From positions 521,928 to 585,927 of the forward strand of contig CABJAP010000001.1 in assembly GCA_902363595.1 (NCBI GenBank): a stretch of 64,000 nucleotides of DNA, in the 5' to 3' direction. The position numbers were made by a program, and so were the translations under genes. The stretch comes from Clostridia bacterium. Lineage in GTDB: Bacteria; Bacillota; Clostridia; Peptostreptococcales; Anaerovoracaceae. Under the pieces are notes generated by a model. The model was not told where the DNA came from, did not search any database, and was given only the letters and a program-made list of their open reading frames with translations. Of the stretch, positions 41,951 to 51,741 are shown one piece after another (position 1 is the stretch's first letter; each line of letters starts with the position of its first letter).

Positions 41951-43108
41951 TCAACCTCCCCGCACCACCAACGCCACACATTCTGTATGCCGCGTCCCAG
42001 CAAAATTATCAAACGGCTTCAAACTCTTAACCTCATACCCATAATACTGTAAATAATAAAGATTCTCCACCAGCGTCTTCGGATTGCAGGAAACATAAAC
42101 CAGCTGCTCAACCCCATAGCTGATAATCTTATCCAGCGCTTTGGGCGAAATCCCCATACGCGGCGGATCCACCACGATCACATCGGGCTTCTCCGTCACC
42201 GTTTCCAGCACCTCAAAAACATCGCCCGCGATAAACTGGCAGTTGTCCAGCCCATTGAGAGCGGCATTGCTTTTAGCCGCCGCCACCGCTTCCTCCACCA
42301 GTTCCACGCCCACAGCCTTCCTGGCCTTTTTCGCCAAGGTCTGGGTAATGGTTCCCGTGCCGCAGAACAGGTCAAAAGCGACTTTACCGCTGAAGTCATC
42401 GATCAAATTGATGGCATAGGAATAGAGATTCTCCACCGCTTCCACGTTGGTCTGGAAAAAGGAAAAGGCGCTGACTCTAAAATCCAGGTCCATGATCCGC
42501 TCCATATAATAATCCCGGCCCCACAACGTTTTCAGCTCATCGCACTTAACCGCATCGGCCAGGCTATCGTTAAAGGTCCGCAGAATTCCCACTAAAGTAT
42601 GCTCCAGCGGAAGCTGCTGCAAAGCTTTCACATACCCTTCCTCGTCAAAGCCAGGCTCCGTAGAAGTGACCAGGTTGACCAGCAGCTCGCCGGTATGCAC
42701 GCCCCTGCGCACAATCAGATGGCGCAGCAGGCCCTTGTGGGATTTTTTATGGTAAAATGAATAGCCTTTCTCCTGGCAAAAGTCCAAGGTGGCCCGCAAA
42801 ACCCGATTAAAATCTTCGTGAACCAGCTGACACTGATCCACAGTAACGATGGACATAAAATGCTTTTTGCGATGCATGCCCAGGGTCATATCGCCGCCTT
42901 TCTCCATATCGCCGAAGGTATATTCCATCTTATTGCGATAGCGGTACTGGCTGGGCGCAGGCTCGATGGGAAGGATTTCCCCGCAGGCAATGCCCTTTTT
43001 TTCAAGAAGGTTGAGGACCTCCTGTTCCTTGATTTTCAACTGTTCCGCATAAGGCGTCCCCTGATAAATGCATCCGCCGCAGAACTCATCGTGTTTACAT
43101 ACTTCCAT
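41951..43108 (-). CDS. rlmD: 23S rRNA (uracil-5)-methyltransferase RlmD/RumA family
   Basis: 385 residues. N-terminal cysteines CKHDEFCGGC (Fe-S cluster), SAM-binding DLFCGTGTITQTLA near residue 240, catalytic-loop VDPPRMGI near 315 and YVSCNPKTL with the nucleophile cysteine near 340: the full RumA/TrmA-type pattern. Methylates U1939 (or a neighbouring uridine) of 23S rRNA with SAM. The N-terminal TRAM domain of E. coli RumA is absent, as in many Firmicute homologues. AAGGAGAGG precedes the ATG. Directly downstream of the decayed tgt copy. Confidence 0.88.
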   Translation of the reverse strand: MEVCKHDEFCGGCIYQGTPYAEQLKIKEQEVLNLLEKKGIACGEILPIEPAPSQYRYRNKMEYTFGDMEKGGDMTLGMHRKKHFMSIVTVDQCQLVHEDFNRVLRATLDFCQEKGYSFYHKKSHKGLLRHLIVRRGVHTGELLVNLVTSTEPGFDEEGYVKALQQLPLEHTLVGILRTFNDSLADAVKCDELKTLWGRDYYMERIMDLDFRVSAFSFFQTNVEAVENLYSYAINLIDDFSGKVAFDLFCGTGTITQTLAKKARKAVGVELVEEAVAAAKSNAALNGLDNCQFIAGDVFEVLETVTEKPDVIVVDPPRMGISPKALDKIISYGVEQLVYVSCNPKTLVENLYYLQYYGYEVKSLKPFDNFAGTRHTECVALVVRGG

Positions 43109-43127
43109 AAAATACCTCTCCTTAGTT

Positions 43128-43857
<730 letters not shown>

Positions 43858-44046
43858 GTCCGCAGTAAAATACACAAAGGGAAACTGAGTCGCCGCCAAA
43901 ATGGACGAGCTGGAATTACACCTGCCCATCTTCATCGACACTTTAGTGACCTGCACCGCTTCCATGGTATATGTAGGCCGCATTCCATGAAGATACATGT
44001 TTACATGGTGAAATATCTCTAATACAATCGTTCTTTGCATTTTGGA

Positions 44047-44817
44047 TCAGAAGAATTTACACGAATGCAGAAGCTTATAAAGTTCCCATTTACCGGAAAT
44101 ATGCAGCTTTTTATACAGATTGCTTTTATGCTTTTTTAAAGTATGCAAACTGATACACAGTTTCTCTATGATTTCTTCCGTCGGCACTTCCGCCAGAAGA
44201 AGTTTTAAAATTTCATTCTCCCGATGAGTCAACCCATATTCTGCCGCAAGCATTTCCACAGAAGCAGCCATGCCTTCCCCGTAATTTTTTTCTATCTCCT
44301 TATACAGCCTAAAAGACAGGTGGTTTTTTAATTGATCCAGCATGTACATTTCTTTGTCCGAAAAATCAGGGGTTCCTTTCATTCTGTAAATGGACACCAC
44401 TCCTAAAAATTCTTCTCTATGAGCAAGACTTATCTGTGCGGAGTAATGAATATTCGCACCGCTGTAAACCTCTTTAAAAAATTTTGTATTGGTTCGGGTT
44501 TCTTCTGAAAGCAGATCCGTCTCACGATATGTCATACTTTCCTTTGCAAAGAAAATCCACCGGCTGTAATCATCATGCTTAAACCGTTCCAGATAATTAG
44601 ATAGTATCTCCACATCTCCGCCGTTTACGGTAACCGGACGTTCTAATTTATACTCCCCCGTATTTGAAGAAAGAACAAAGGTTGCGATTCCATATGGAAT
44701 CAGAACTTGCAGCAGCTTTAAAAAAGCCAATCGCATTTCATCTAAATCCTCCATCGTATGGATCATATAGATAATCCGACTGATGATTCCCAATTCATTT
44801 TTTTCGATGTATTCCAT
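44047..44817 (-). CDS. LuxR family transcriptional regulator (GAF-like sensor + HTH)
   Basis: 256 residues with the same layout as the regulator at 16959. N-terminal sensor of about 180 residues (RRIIY...HDDYSRWIFFAKESMTYRETDLLS), C-terminal HTH: YGLTHRENEILKLLLAEVPTEEIIEKLCISLHTLKKHKSNLYKKL. No phosphoacceptor Asp site. ATG at 44815-44817 with GAGGG before it is chosen; a TTG at 44871 would add 18 residues and run into a hairpin. Divergent from the amidohydrolase-MATE operon and likely its regulator; the four-hairpin array lies in between. Confidence 0.85.
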   Translation of the reverse strand: MEYIEKNELGIISRIIYMIHTMEDLDEMRLAFLKLLQVLIPYGIATFVLSSNTGEYKLERPVTVNGGDVEILSNYLERFKHDDYSRWIFFAKESMTYRETDLLSEETRTNTKFFKEVYSGANIHYSAQISLAHREEFLGVVSIYRMKGTPDFSDKEMYMLDQLKNHLSFRLYKEIEKNYGEGMAASVEMLAAEYGLTHRENEILKLLLAEVPTEEIIEKLCISLHTLKKHKSNLYKKLHISGKWELYKLLHSCKFF

Positions 44818-44860
44818 AAGCGCCCTCACATGGGTTCCATTTAACGGAAGCTTCCTATCA

Positions 44861-45009
44861 TTTTTTCGCAACGACGAAAAAATTTCACGATATTCAACTT
44901 TGCGGCAACGCCGTACTCAATGGAGAATATCGTATAACTTGCGAGCCGTGTCGAGTAAGTTTCAGTATTTTTTACCCTGCAGCAACGCCGTACACATGGT
45001 AAAAATACT
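44861..45009. repeat. Array of four abutting hairpins with a shared core
   Basis: Plus-strand coordinates: H4 44861-44882 (TTTTTTCG/CGAAAAAA), H3 44887-44933 (ACGATATTC/GAATATCGT), H2 44936-44961 (AACTT/AAGTT), H1 44964-45009 (arms of 12-13 with one bulge). Gaps are 2-4 bases. Loops carry versions of TGCRGCAACGCCGTAC in H3 and H1, and related shorter GC-rich forms in H2 and H4. Stems differ in sequence yet all pair. Confidence 0.7.
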
Positions 45010-45231
45010 ATCCCTATTTTATCACAGAAGAGTGGAGTACGAAAGGAAATCTAAAGGTATCAGGTGGAATAAAAATACTGCCTGGTAGTAGTTCTTCTGG
45101 GAATAGGGTAAAAAAATAACCCCTGCCGCTAATTGAATCTCAAGTTTTCGAAAGGTATATTTAGGTTAGATAATTATCAGAAAATTAAATAAATGTTCCG
45201 GAATATCTCAAAAAAGGAGATGAGAGACTCA

Positions 45232-46857
45232 ATGAAAACAGTTGACTTAATCATTAAAAGTAAGGCAGTATATACAGGTACGGCGGCAACACCGCAAGAG
45301 GCCTGTATTGTAATCAGGGATGGCATCATTATCGACGTCTGCACTATATCAGAGGGCGACCAATACCAATGTTCTCCCGACCACGTATTTGTTTTTAACG
45401 AAGGGATGGTGCTTCCAGGTTTTATCGATGCTCATACCCATATACTGGCAACGGCCGCTTCAGAGGGGGTTATGCGGGTAGATCTATCTAACGCAACCTC
45501 TGAGCAAAACTGTATCCAACTGATCCAAGAGCATCTACAAAAAAACCCAGGGCTTTCCTGTGTCGTAGGTGGCGGTTGGTTTGTCAGCGGCTGGGATATC
45601 GAAGCCCTGCCGGATCGAAAAATGCTGGATTTGTATTTCCCTGATATTCCCGTTTATCTTTCTTCCTCGGACGGCCACACCAGTTGGCTCAACGGAAAAG
45701 CTTTGGAACTATGCGGGATTACAAGGAATACTACAGTAAAATTCGGCGAAGTACAAAAGGATGAAAATGGCGAGCCCACCGGTATTTTATGCGATATTGC
45801 GGCGATTTCACTGATTTCAAAAGAAACGGCCAGACCTTCACCTGACGCAATTCAAAGAAACTTACAATATTTTTCAAGCAAAGGCGTCACTTCCATAGCA
45901 GATGTTTCTGCAAATCCGATCCTTGAAGAAGAACCTGTGGAATACGCGCCTTTGCTGCAGCTGAAGAAAGAATCCAAGCTGACAGCCCGCCTTCATTTAT
46001 ATCCAAGTTTGGGAGACGACGGTGACTTTTCCATAGCGAAGCAGCTTTTGAAAAAATACTGCTACGATGACCTACAAATCTCAGGGCTGAAGCAGTTTAT
46101 CGATGGTACCACCAGCGCATATTCGGCTGCATTAACGGAGGAATATACAGATAAACCAGGCGAATTCGGCTGTGTGAATTATCCCCCGCAGTTCTACAAG
46201 GAACTGGTACGGGCGGCAAACCAACAGGGCTTTGGTGTAAAGCTCCATGCCATCGGTGACCGCGCCGTTGGCATCGCTTTGGACGCTTACCAATACGCAA
46301 GGGAGGCAAGCAGCCCCCCTGCTATACGAAATTGCATCGAGCACATCGAAAACGCGCTTCCGTCTGATCTGTGTCGCTTTTCGAAAAATGGCGTGATCGC
46401 CTCTATGCAGCCCTTCCATTTATCTCTGGATCGTATGGAAAAGCTGGTGCGGCTGGGCGTTGAACGCGCAAAAACAGTATGGCCATTCCGGAAACTGCTC
46501 GATTATGGGACAGTTCTTGCGTTTGGCTCCGACTTTCCTGTGGCAGACTGTAATCCGCTTGAGGGCATCTATGCAGCCGTAACCCGCGCCCTTCCCGATG
46601 GTGCCCCTGCAACCACGTGTCCGGAAGAAAGAATAACGCTTAAAGAAGCAATCGACAGTTTTACGAAAGGGGGCGCTTATTCCTTGGGCAGAGAGCAGGA
46701 GCTTGGAACCATCGAATCTGGAAAACTGGCCGACATCGTTGTTTTAGATAAAAATCTGTTTTCTATAAATACTGCACAGATATTAGATACTTCCCCGCTC
46801 ATGACAATTATGAATGGGCGAATCGTCTATCATGTAAATCAAAAGGAGGTCGAATAA
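45232..46857 (+). CDS. YtcJ-like amidohydrolase (amidohydrolase_3 family)
   Basis: 541 residues, cytoplasmic, metal-dependent hydrolase fold. DAHTHILATAASEGVMRVDLSN near residue 68 gives the HxH metal ligands; LHAIGDRAVGIALDAY near 335 and IASMQPFH contain the later His ligands; FGSDFPVADCNPLEGIYAAV near 430 the Asp. YtcJ-type enzymes cleave N-formyl or N-acyl amide bonds; actual substrate unknown. ATG at 45232 is chosen because AAGGAG lies 12 bases upstream; an ATG at 45220 touches it. Stop overlaps the MATE start (TAATG), so the enzyme and exporter form one operon. Confidence 0.88.
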   Translation: MKTVDLIIKSKAVYTGTAATPQEACIVIRDGIIIDVCTISEGDQYQCSPDHVFVFNEGMVLPGFIDAHTHILATAASEGVMRVDLSNATSEQNCIQLIQEHLQKNPGLSCVVGGGWFVSGWDIEALPDRKMLDLYFPDIPVYLSSSDGHTSWLNGKALELCGITRNTTVKFGEVQKDENGEPTGILCDIAAISLISKETARPSPDAIQRNLQYFSSKGVTSIADVSANPILEEEPVEYAPLLQLKKESKLTARLHLYPSLGDDGDFSIAKQLLKKYCYDDLQISGLKQFIDGTTSAYSAALTEEYTDKPGEFGCVNYPPQFYKELVRAANQQGFGVKLHAIGDRAVGIALDAYQYAREASSPPAIRNCIEHIENALPSDLCRFSKNGVIASMQPFHLSLDRMEKLVRLGVERAKTVWPFRKLLDYGTVLAFGSDFPVADCNPLEGIYAAVTRALPDGAPATTCPEERITLKEAIDSFTKGGAYSLGREQELGTIESGKLADIVVLDKNLFSINTAQILDTSPLMTIMNGRIVYHVNQKEVE

Positions 46858-48206
46858 TGAACCCTATTATTGAAAACGAATTTGGCACAAAAAAAATCAC
46901 CCCTTTATTCTGGAAATACTCTCTTCTGGCCTTAGCCGGTCAACTTTTTCAATCCTGTTCATTGATTGCAGACGGAATTTTTATCGGCAATGGCATTGGC
47001 GGGATAGGGCTTGCCGCATTTGGCATTATTGCTCCCTTCCTGACCTTCTTTGCCGCAATGTCGGGGCTGTTTACAACCGGTGCCGCCACAATGGCCGCCA
47101 CACAGCTTGGCTCAGGCGATAAAGAAGGCGCCCGTCAGGTTTACGGAACAACGGTTGCGGCTGTCATTCTCTTCTCTGTACTTTTCTCCGTAATGGCAAT
47201 TATTTTTAGAGAGCCATTGCTCACTGCATTTGGCGCGACAGAAAGCATATTGCCTTTCGCAAAAGAATATCTGCTGATCTGGCTGATTGGATTCCCCTTC
47301 TGTATGCTGGGCGGCCTGGCGTACGCGTTTACCCGTATTGAAGAAAAGCCGGGAATCGCCGCACTGGGATATATGCTTCCAATTATACTGACGATTCCAT
47401 TGGAATTCTTTCTGATTTTTAAGTTAAAAATTGGAATGGCCGGAGCGGCGCTCCCGTGGATTATTTCTGTAGGGTTCTCCTCCGTCTTACTTCTTTATCT
47501 TCAGGCAAAAGGAAAGGTATTCCGAATCAAAGCGTCTGATTTCAAGCTGGACTTTAAGCTGCTTGGAAAAAGCTTAAAAATAGGCTTTGCCACCTTTGTA
47601 ATCCAGATCTGTACAACAATTGCTACCATTATTATCAATAACCAGATCGTTGCATTCGGCGGTGGCGAATTGGAAATAGGCGCTTTCGGCATTATCAATG
47701 GATATATTGCCTTTTTAGTTATGCTGGTATGCAACTCCTTTGTCTCCGGTCTGCAGCCTATCGTAAGCTTTAACAGGGGCGCAGGCTACATGCAGCGTGT
47801 AGCAAAAACAATTAAAACCGCCATATTGCAGGGCGGTCTTGCGATCGTGACAGTGGTAGCTTTGGTGCTGTTGTTTATTGAGCCTATCTCCGGTATCTTT
47901 GCAGGAACTGACCAAGAGTTGGCCCGCACCTGCATGGATATTTCCAAAATCTTCTTGCTTATGTACGCCTTTGGAACCATGTCCATGCTTGTATCTGGAT
48001 ATTACGTAGCTGTTGAAAAAGTAGGCCTGTCTATTCTGACTGCTGTTTCAAGGATCATTCTATTTGCAGTGCCGCTTCTCTTCATTTTGCCGCACTTTTG
48101 GGGGATCCAAGGGATTTGGATAGCACAGCCAAGTGCAGATATTCTCGCATTTGCACTGTCGACTATGCTGATCCTAAGAGAATATCACCTCTTGAAACAG
48201 CAGTAG
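46857..48206 (+). CDS. MATE family efflux transporter
   Basis: 449 residues, 12 helices. KKITPLFWKYSLLALAGQLFQSCSLIADGIFIGNGIGGIG and EYLLIWLIGFPFCMLGGLAYAFTRIE follow the MATE (NorM/MepA) pattern. Overlaps the amidohydrolase stop, with AAAGGAGG inside the end of that gene. Probably exports the hydrolase product or its parent compound. Belongs to a different subgroup from the PadR-controlled MATE at 31620. Confidence 0.9.
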   Translation: MNPIIENEFGTKKITPLFWKYSLLALAGQLFQSCSLIADGIFIGNGIGGIGLAAFGIIAPFLTFFAAMSGLFTTGAATMAATQLGSGDKEGARQVYGTTVAAVILFSVLFSVMAIIFREPLLTAFGATESILPFAKEYLLIWLIGFPFCMLGGLAYAFTRIEEKPGIAALGYMLPIILTIPLEFFLIFKLKIGMAGAALPWIISVGFSSVLLLYLQAKGKVFRIKASDFKLDFKLLGKSLKIGFATFVIQICTTIATIIINNQIVAFGGGELEIGAFGIINGYIAFLVMLVCNSFVSGLQPIVSFNRGAGYMQRVAKTIKTAILQGGLAIVTVVALVLLFIEPISGIFAGTDQELARTCMDISKIFLLMYAFGTMSMLVSGYYVAVEKVGLSILTAVSRIILFAVPLLFILPHFWGIQGIWIAQPSADILAFALSTMLILREYHLLKQQ

Positions 48207-48323
48207 ATGTTCTTCGAAAAATGCGACCTGATGCAGCGCAAAAAAATACCTGCGGTTAGACACTGTTAAATGTTCCCGTATCGCATTCTATCCTTCAAAT
48301 TCCATATGTTATTATGGCAATAT

Positions 48324-48372
48324 AATGGGGCCTGGCTAATTATTTAAAACTACGCCAAGCCTCATTATTTTT
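48324..48372 (+). terminator. Intrinsic terminator of the amidohydrolase-MATE operon
   Basis: AATGGGGCCTGGC (48324-48336) pairs with GCCAAGCCTCATT (48354-48366), 13 bp with one wobble and one mismatch, then ATTTTTC. Confidence 0.72.
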
Positions 48373-48429
48373 CAGATAAATTTCTTCTTTAAGATCTCCA
48401 TCAAATACCTCTCCTTTAACTAAAATTAA

Positions 48430-49566
<1,137 letters not shown>

Positions 49567-49613
49567 TCATGTTTTTCTCTGCTTTATCAGCCATATTATC
49601 ATACCACACCCAA

Positions 49614-49642
49614 TTTACTTTTTAAACCGCCAGGTATATAAT
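49614..49642 (+). promoter_or_regulatory. Promoter of the alpha/beta hydrolase gene
   Basis: TTTACT (49614-49619), 17-bp spacer, TATAAT (49637-49642); gene starts at 49690. Confidence 0.65.
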
Positions 49643-49689
49643 TATTGGAAAGAGCTGCTGCAAATGATACCCAAAAAGGAGGAATGAGA

Positions 49690-50517
49690 ATGGCTTATTT
49701 TACCACGAGCGATCAGTGCAAACTGTACTATGAAGAACATGGAAGCGGCGAACCTTTGATTTTTATCCATGGCTGGTCCTGCAACCACAAATTTTTCAAA
49801 TATCAAGTGGATGAATTCGCAAAAAACTACCGGGTCATCTTGTATGATCTTCGAGGCCATGGTCAGTCCGATCGTTCCCAGATTACAGAGCGGGGTATGA
49901 ATCTCAACCGTTTCGCTTCCGATCTTCACGAGCTGATCGAACATCTGGGCCTGGATCAAGTGTCTGTCGTCGGCTGGTCTATGGGAACCAGTACCTTGCT
50001 GGCCTATGCGAGAGAATTCAAGTGTCAGTACATAAAAAAGATGTGCTTTATCGACATGACACCAAAACTTTTGAATGACCCCCAATGGAAGCTGGGTCAG
50101 AGCTGCACCTTTGACATTGTGCAAAATCTCCAATTCATGGCCGCCATTGCGGTCAGCTGGGAATTCGCTGCAAAGCTGTTCATTCCCAATGTTTTCGCAA
50201 AAGACTATGACCAGGAATCGGAAGAGTTCCAGTGGGTCTTTAAAGAAGCGCTGGACAATACGCCCCACTGCATGATGAACATGTGGATCGCCATGGCGAT
50301 TGAGGATTTCCGCCCGGTCCTGCCGACCATCAAAGTGCCGGTGCTTTTAGCTTACAGCGGAGACGGTCTGATTTACGGCCCGTCCCATGGCGAATATATG
50401 AAAGCGCATCTGGGCACAGACAGCAAACTGGTCATCTTCCCCGGCTGCGGACACGGTCTTTTCCTCGAGGATCCGCAAAAATTCAACAGTGAACTGAAGG
50501 ACTTCCTGGAAGACTGA
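49690..50517 (+). CDS. Alpha/beta fold hydrolase
   Basis: 275 residues, cytoplasmic. LIFIHGWSCNHKFFKYQ near residue 20 (oxyanion), VILYDLRGHGQSDRS near 46, nucleophile elbow VVGWSMGTST (Ser near 98), acid in LLAYSGDGLIYG, catalytic His in PGCGHGLFLEDP near 258: a full haloperoxidase/esterase-type hydrolase. ATG at 49690 with AAGGAGG upstream; the longer frame begins before the promoter. Single gene, closed by a large terminator. Substrate unknown. Confidence 0.9.
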   Translation: MAYFTTSDQCKLYYEEHGSGEPLIFIHGWSCNHKFFKYQVDEFAKNYRVILYDLRGHGQSDRSQITERGMNLNRFASDLHELIEHLGLDQVSVVGWSMGTSTLLAYAREFKCQYIKKMCFIDMTPKLLNDPQWKLGQSCTFDIVQNLQFMAAIAVSWEFAAKLFIPNVFAKDYDQESEEFQWVFKEALDNTPHCMMNMWIAMAIEDFRPVLPTIKVPVLLAYSGDGLIYGPSHGEYMKAHLGTDSKLVIFPGCGHGLFLEDPQKFNSELKDFLED

Positions 50518-50551
50518 TTTGATAAGTTTCGCCCATAAAAAAACGAACACA

Positions 50552-50623
50552 GAAAAAGTGTCGCCCCGGCAGTATCCGCATTGGAAAGCGGATGCACATT
50601 TATAGCCGCAGTGACACTTTTTC
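50552..50623. terminator. Large nested bidirectional terminator
   Basis: GAAAAAGTGTC (50552-50562) pairs with GACACTTTTTC (50613-50623); a second stem ATCCGC/GCGGAT (50574-50579, 50588-50593) sits inside. Serves the hydrolase (+) and the convergent YARHG gene (-). Confidence 0.82.
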
Positions 50624-50630
50624 ATTGGTT

Positions 50631-51602
50631 TTATTCTTTACTTTTAATCAGCTCCACGTTTTTGATCTCTGTGTCGCTCAGATATCCGCCTTGATCAAAG
50701 GTCTGAGGATCCACTGTTCCCTCATACCAGTCTTTACCTTCAAAATAAGCCGCCAGCTGAGAGTCATTGAAAATCCGTCCATGCCTTGCCATGATTTCAT
50801 TTCTCGCGATCCGCAGCTCCTCGGATGTCAGCCCCTGCAGATCTTCTTCTGTCAAAAGCTCTTCTGAGCTATTGGGAATTATGTAATCTTCATTGGCCTG
50901 CTTGGTGGTTTCTTCCGTGGCCTGGGTCGATTCTTCAGTAGCCAGCGTTTCCTCGTCTGTGATGCTGTTTTTCACCTTGACCACTTCATAATGGCGGGTT
51001 TCTGCCTCATTTATGATACTCTTCCACTCAATATCCCTGCCTTTGAAAGTGAGTACCCCGTTTCCGCTGTTGCCGGCTCCATCGTTGGAAAAGGTATAAT
51101 AGGCTTCCCCGTCTTTTATAGTTGCGCCGATATCTTTGACTACGATGCTGTTGTAAGCGGCTCCTCCGTCATAAAAGCTCAGGGAAATCCGCATCGTTCC
51201 TCCATTGACGTCAGTAATTTCCAGTCGAACGCCGCCAGAGCTTTCAATATCGTCGGTCCCACGCTCCTGCCAGACACCAATATAATCATTATACTTAATG
51301 GAATCCGGATCTTGAAAGACCGAACTCTGTAGGAGTACAACGACAACTACGATTACCAATACTACTGCAAAGCCGATTTTGAGATACTTGGTCGGAATGG
51401 GGAATTCCTTTTCCCGCTCCGACCTCAGCTTAAAATCATATTCTTTTTCCTGAGGCGTCGGTGCTGGCGGCGGCCCCTGCATGGGCGGCTCTTCCTTCAC
51501 GGCTTCTTCTTTTACCAGCTTTTTCTGTTTGACCGGAGCGCCGCAATATTTACAGAAATGACTGCGATTACTAATCTTCTTAAAACAATTTTTACAAAAC
51601 AT
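50631..51602 (-). CDS. Zinc-ribbon membrane protein with C-terminal YARHG domain
   Basis: 323 residues: N-terminal zinc ribbon (Cys 3, 6, 17, 20 in FCKNCFKK...FCKYCG), an acidic/proline linker (PPPAPTPQEKE), one membrane helix (about 75-93, IGFAVVLVIVVVVVLLQ), an extracytoplasmic beta domain, a Thr/Glu-rich linker (TQATEETTKQ), and a YARHG domain at the end (LRIARNEIMARHGRIFNDSQ). YARHG modules occur in surface proteins and are thought to bind wall components; the role here is unknown. AGGAGT before the ATG. Confidence 0.85.
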   Translation of the reverse strand: MFCKNCFKKISNRSHFCKYCGAPVKQKKLVKEEAVKEEPPMQGPPPAPTPQEKEYDFKLRSEREKEFPIPTKYLKIGFAVVLVIVVVVVLLQSSVFQDPDSIKYNDYIGVWQERGTDDIESSGGVRLEITDVNGGTMRISLSFYDGGAAYNSIVVKDIGATIKDGEAYYTFSNDGAGNSGNGVLTFKGRDIEWKSIINEAETRHYEVVKVKNSITDEETLATEESTQATEETTKQANEDYIIPNSSEELLTEEDLQGLTSEELRIARNEIMARHGRIFNDSQLAAYFEGKDWYEGTVDPQTFDQGGYLSDTEIKNVELIKSKE

Positions 51603-51628
51603 GACTTACTCCTGGTTTATATAAAGAC

Positions 51629-51654
51629 TGCATCGCTGCAAAAGCTGCGATGCA
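51629..51654 (-). terminator. Probable terminator of the second kinase operon
   Basis: TGCATCGC/GCGATGCA perfect stem around AGCTTTTGCA (minus strand), with GTCTTTATAT after it; weak U-tract. Confidence 0.5.
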
Positions 51655-51741
51655 TGAAAATTTCTACGGTTCGATTATACATGAACAGAAAGGGGAAGTC
51701 AATTTTTCAGAATTGAATATCACAAAATCAACATCATCCAT

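Noticed and set aside
44818..44871. TTG start 18 codons upstream for the second LuxR regulator
   Set aside because: It would run through hairpin H4 and lacks a Shine-Dalgarno; the ATG at 44817 follows GAGGG.
44887..45009. Known riboswitch for the hairpin array
   Set aside because: The core did not match guanidine, cyclic-di-GMP, purine, TPP, preQ1 or fluoride patterns that I can recall.
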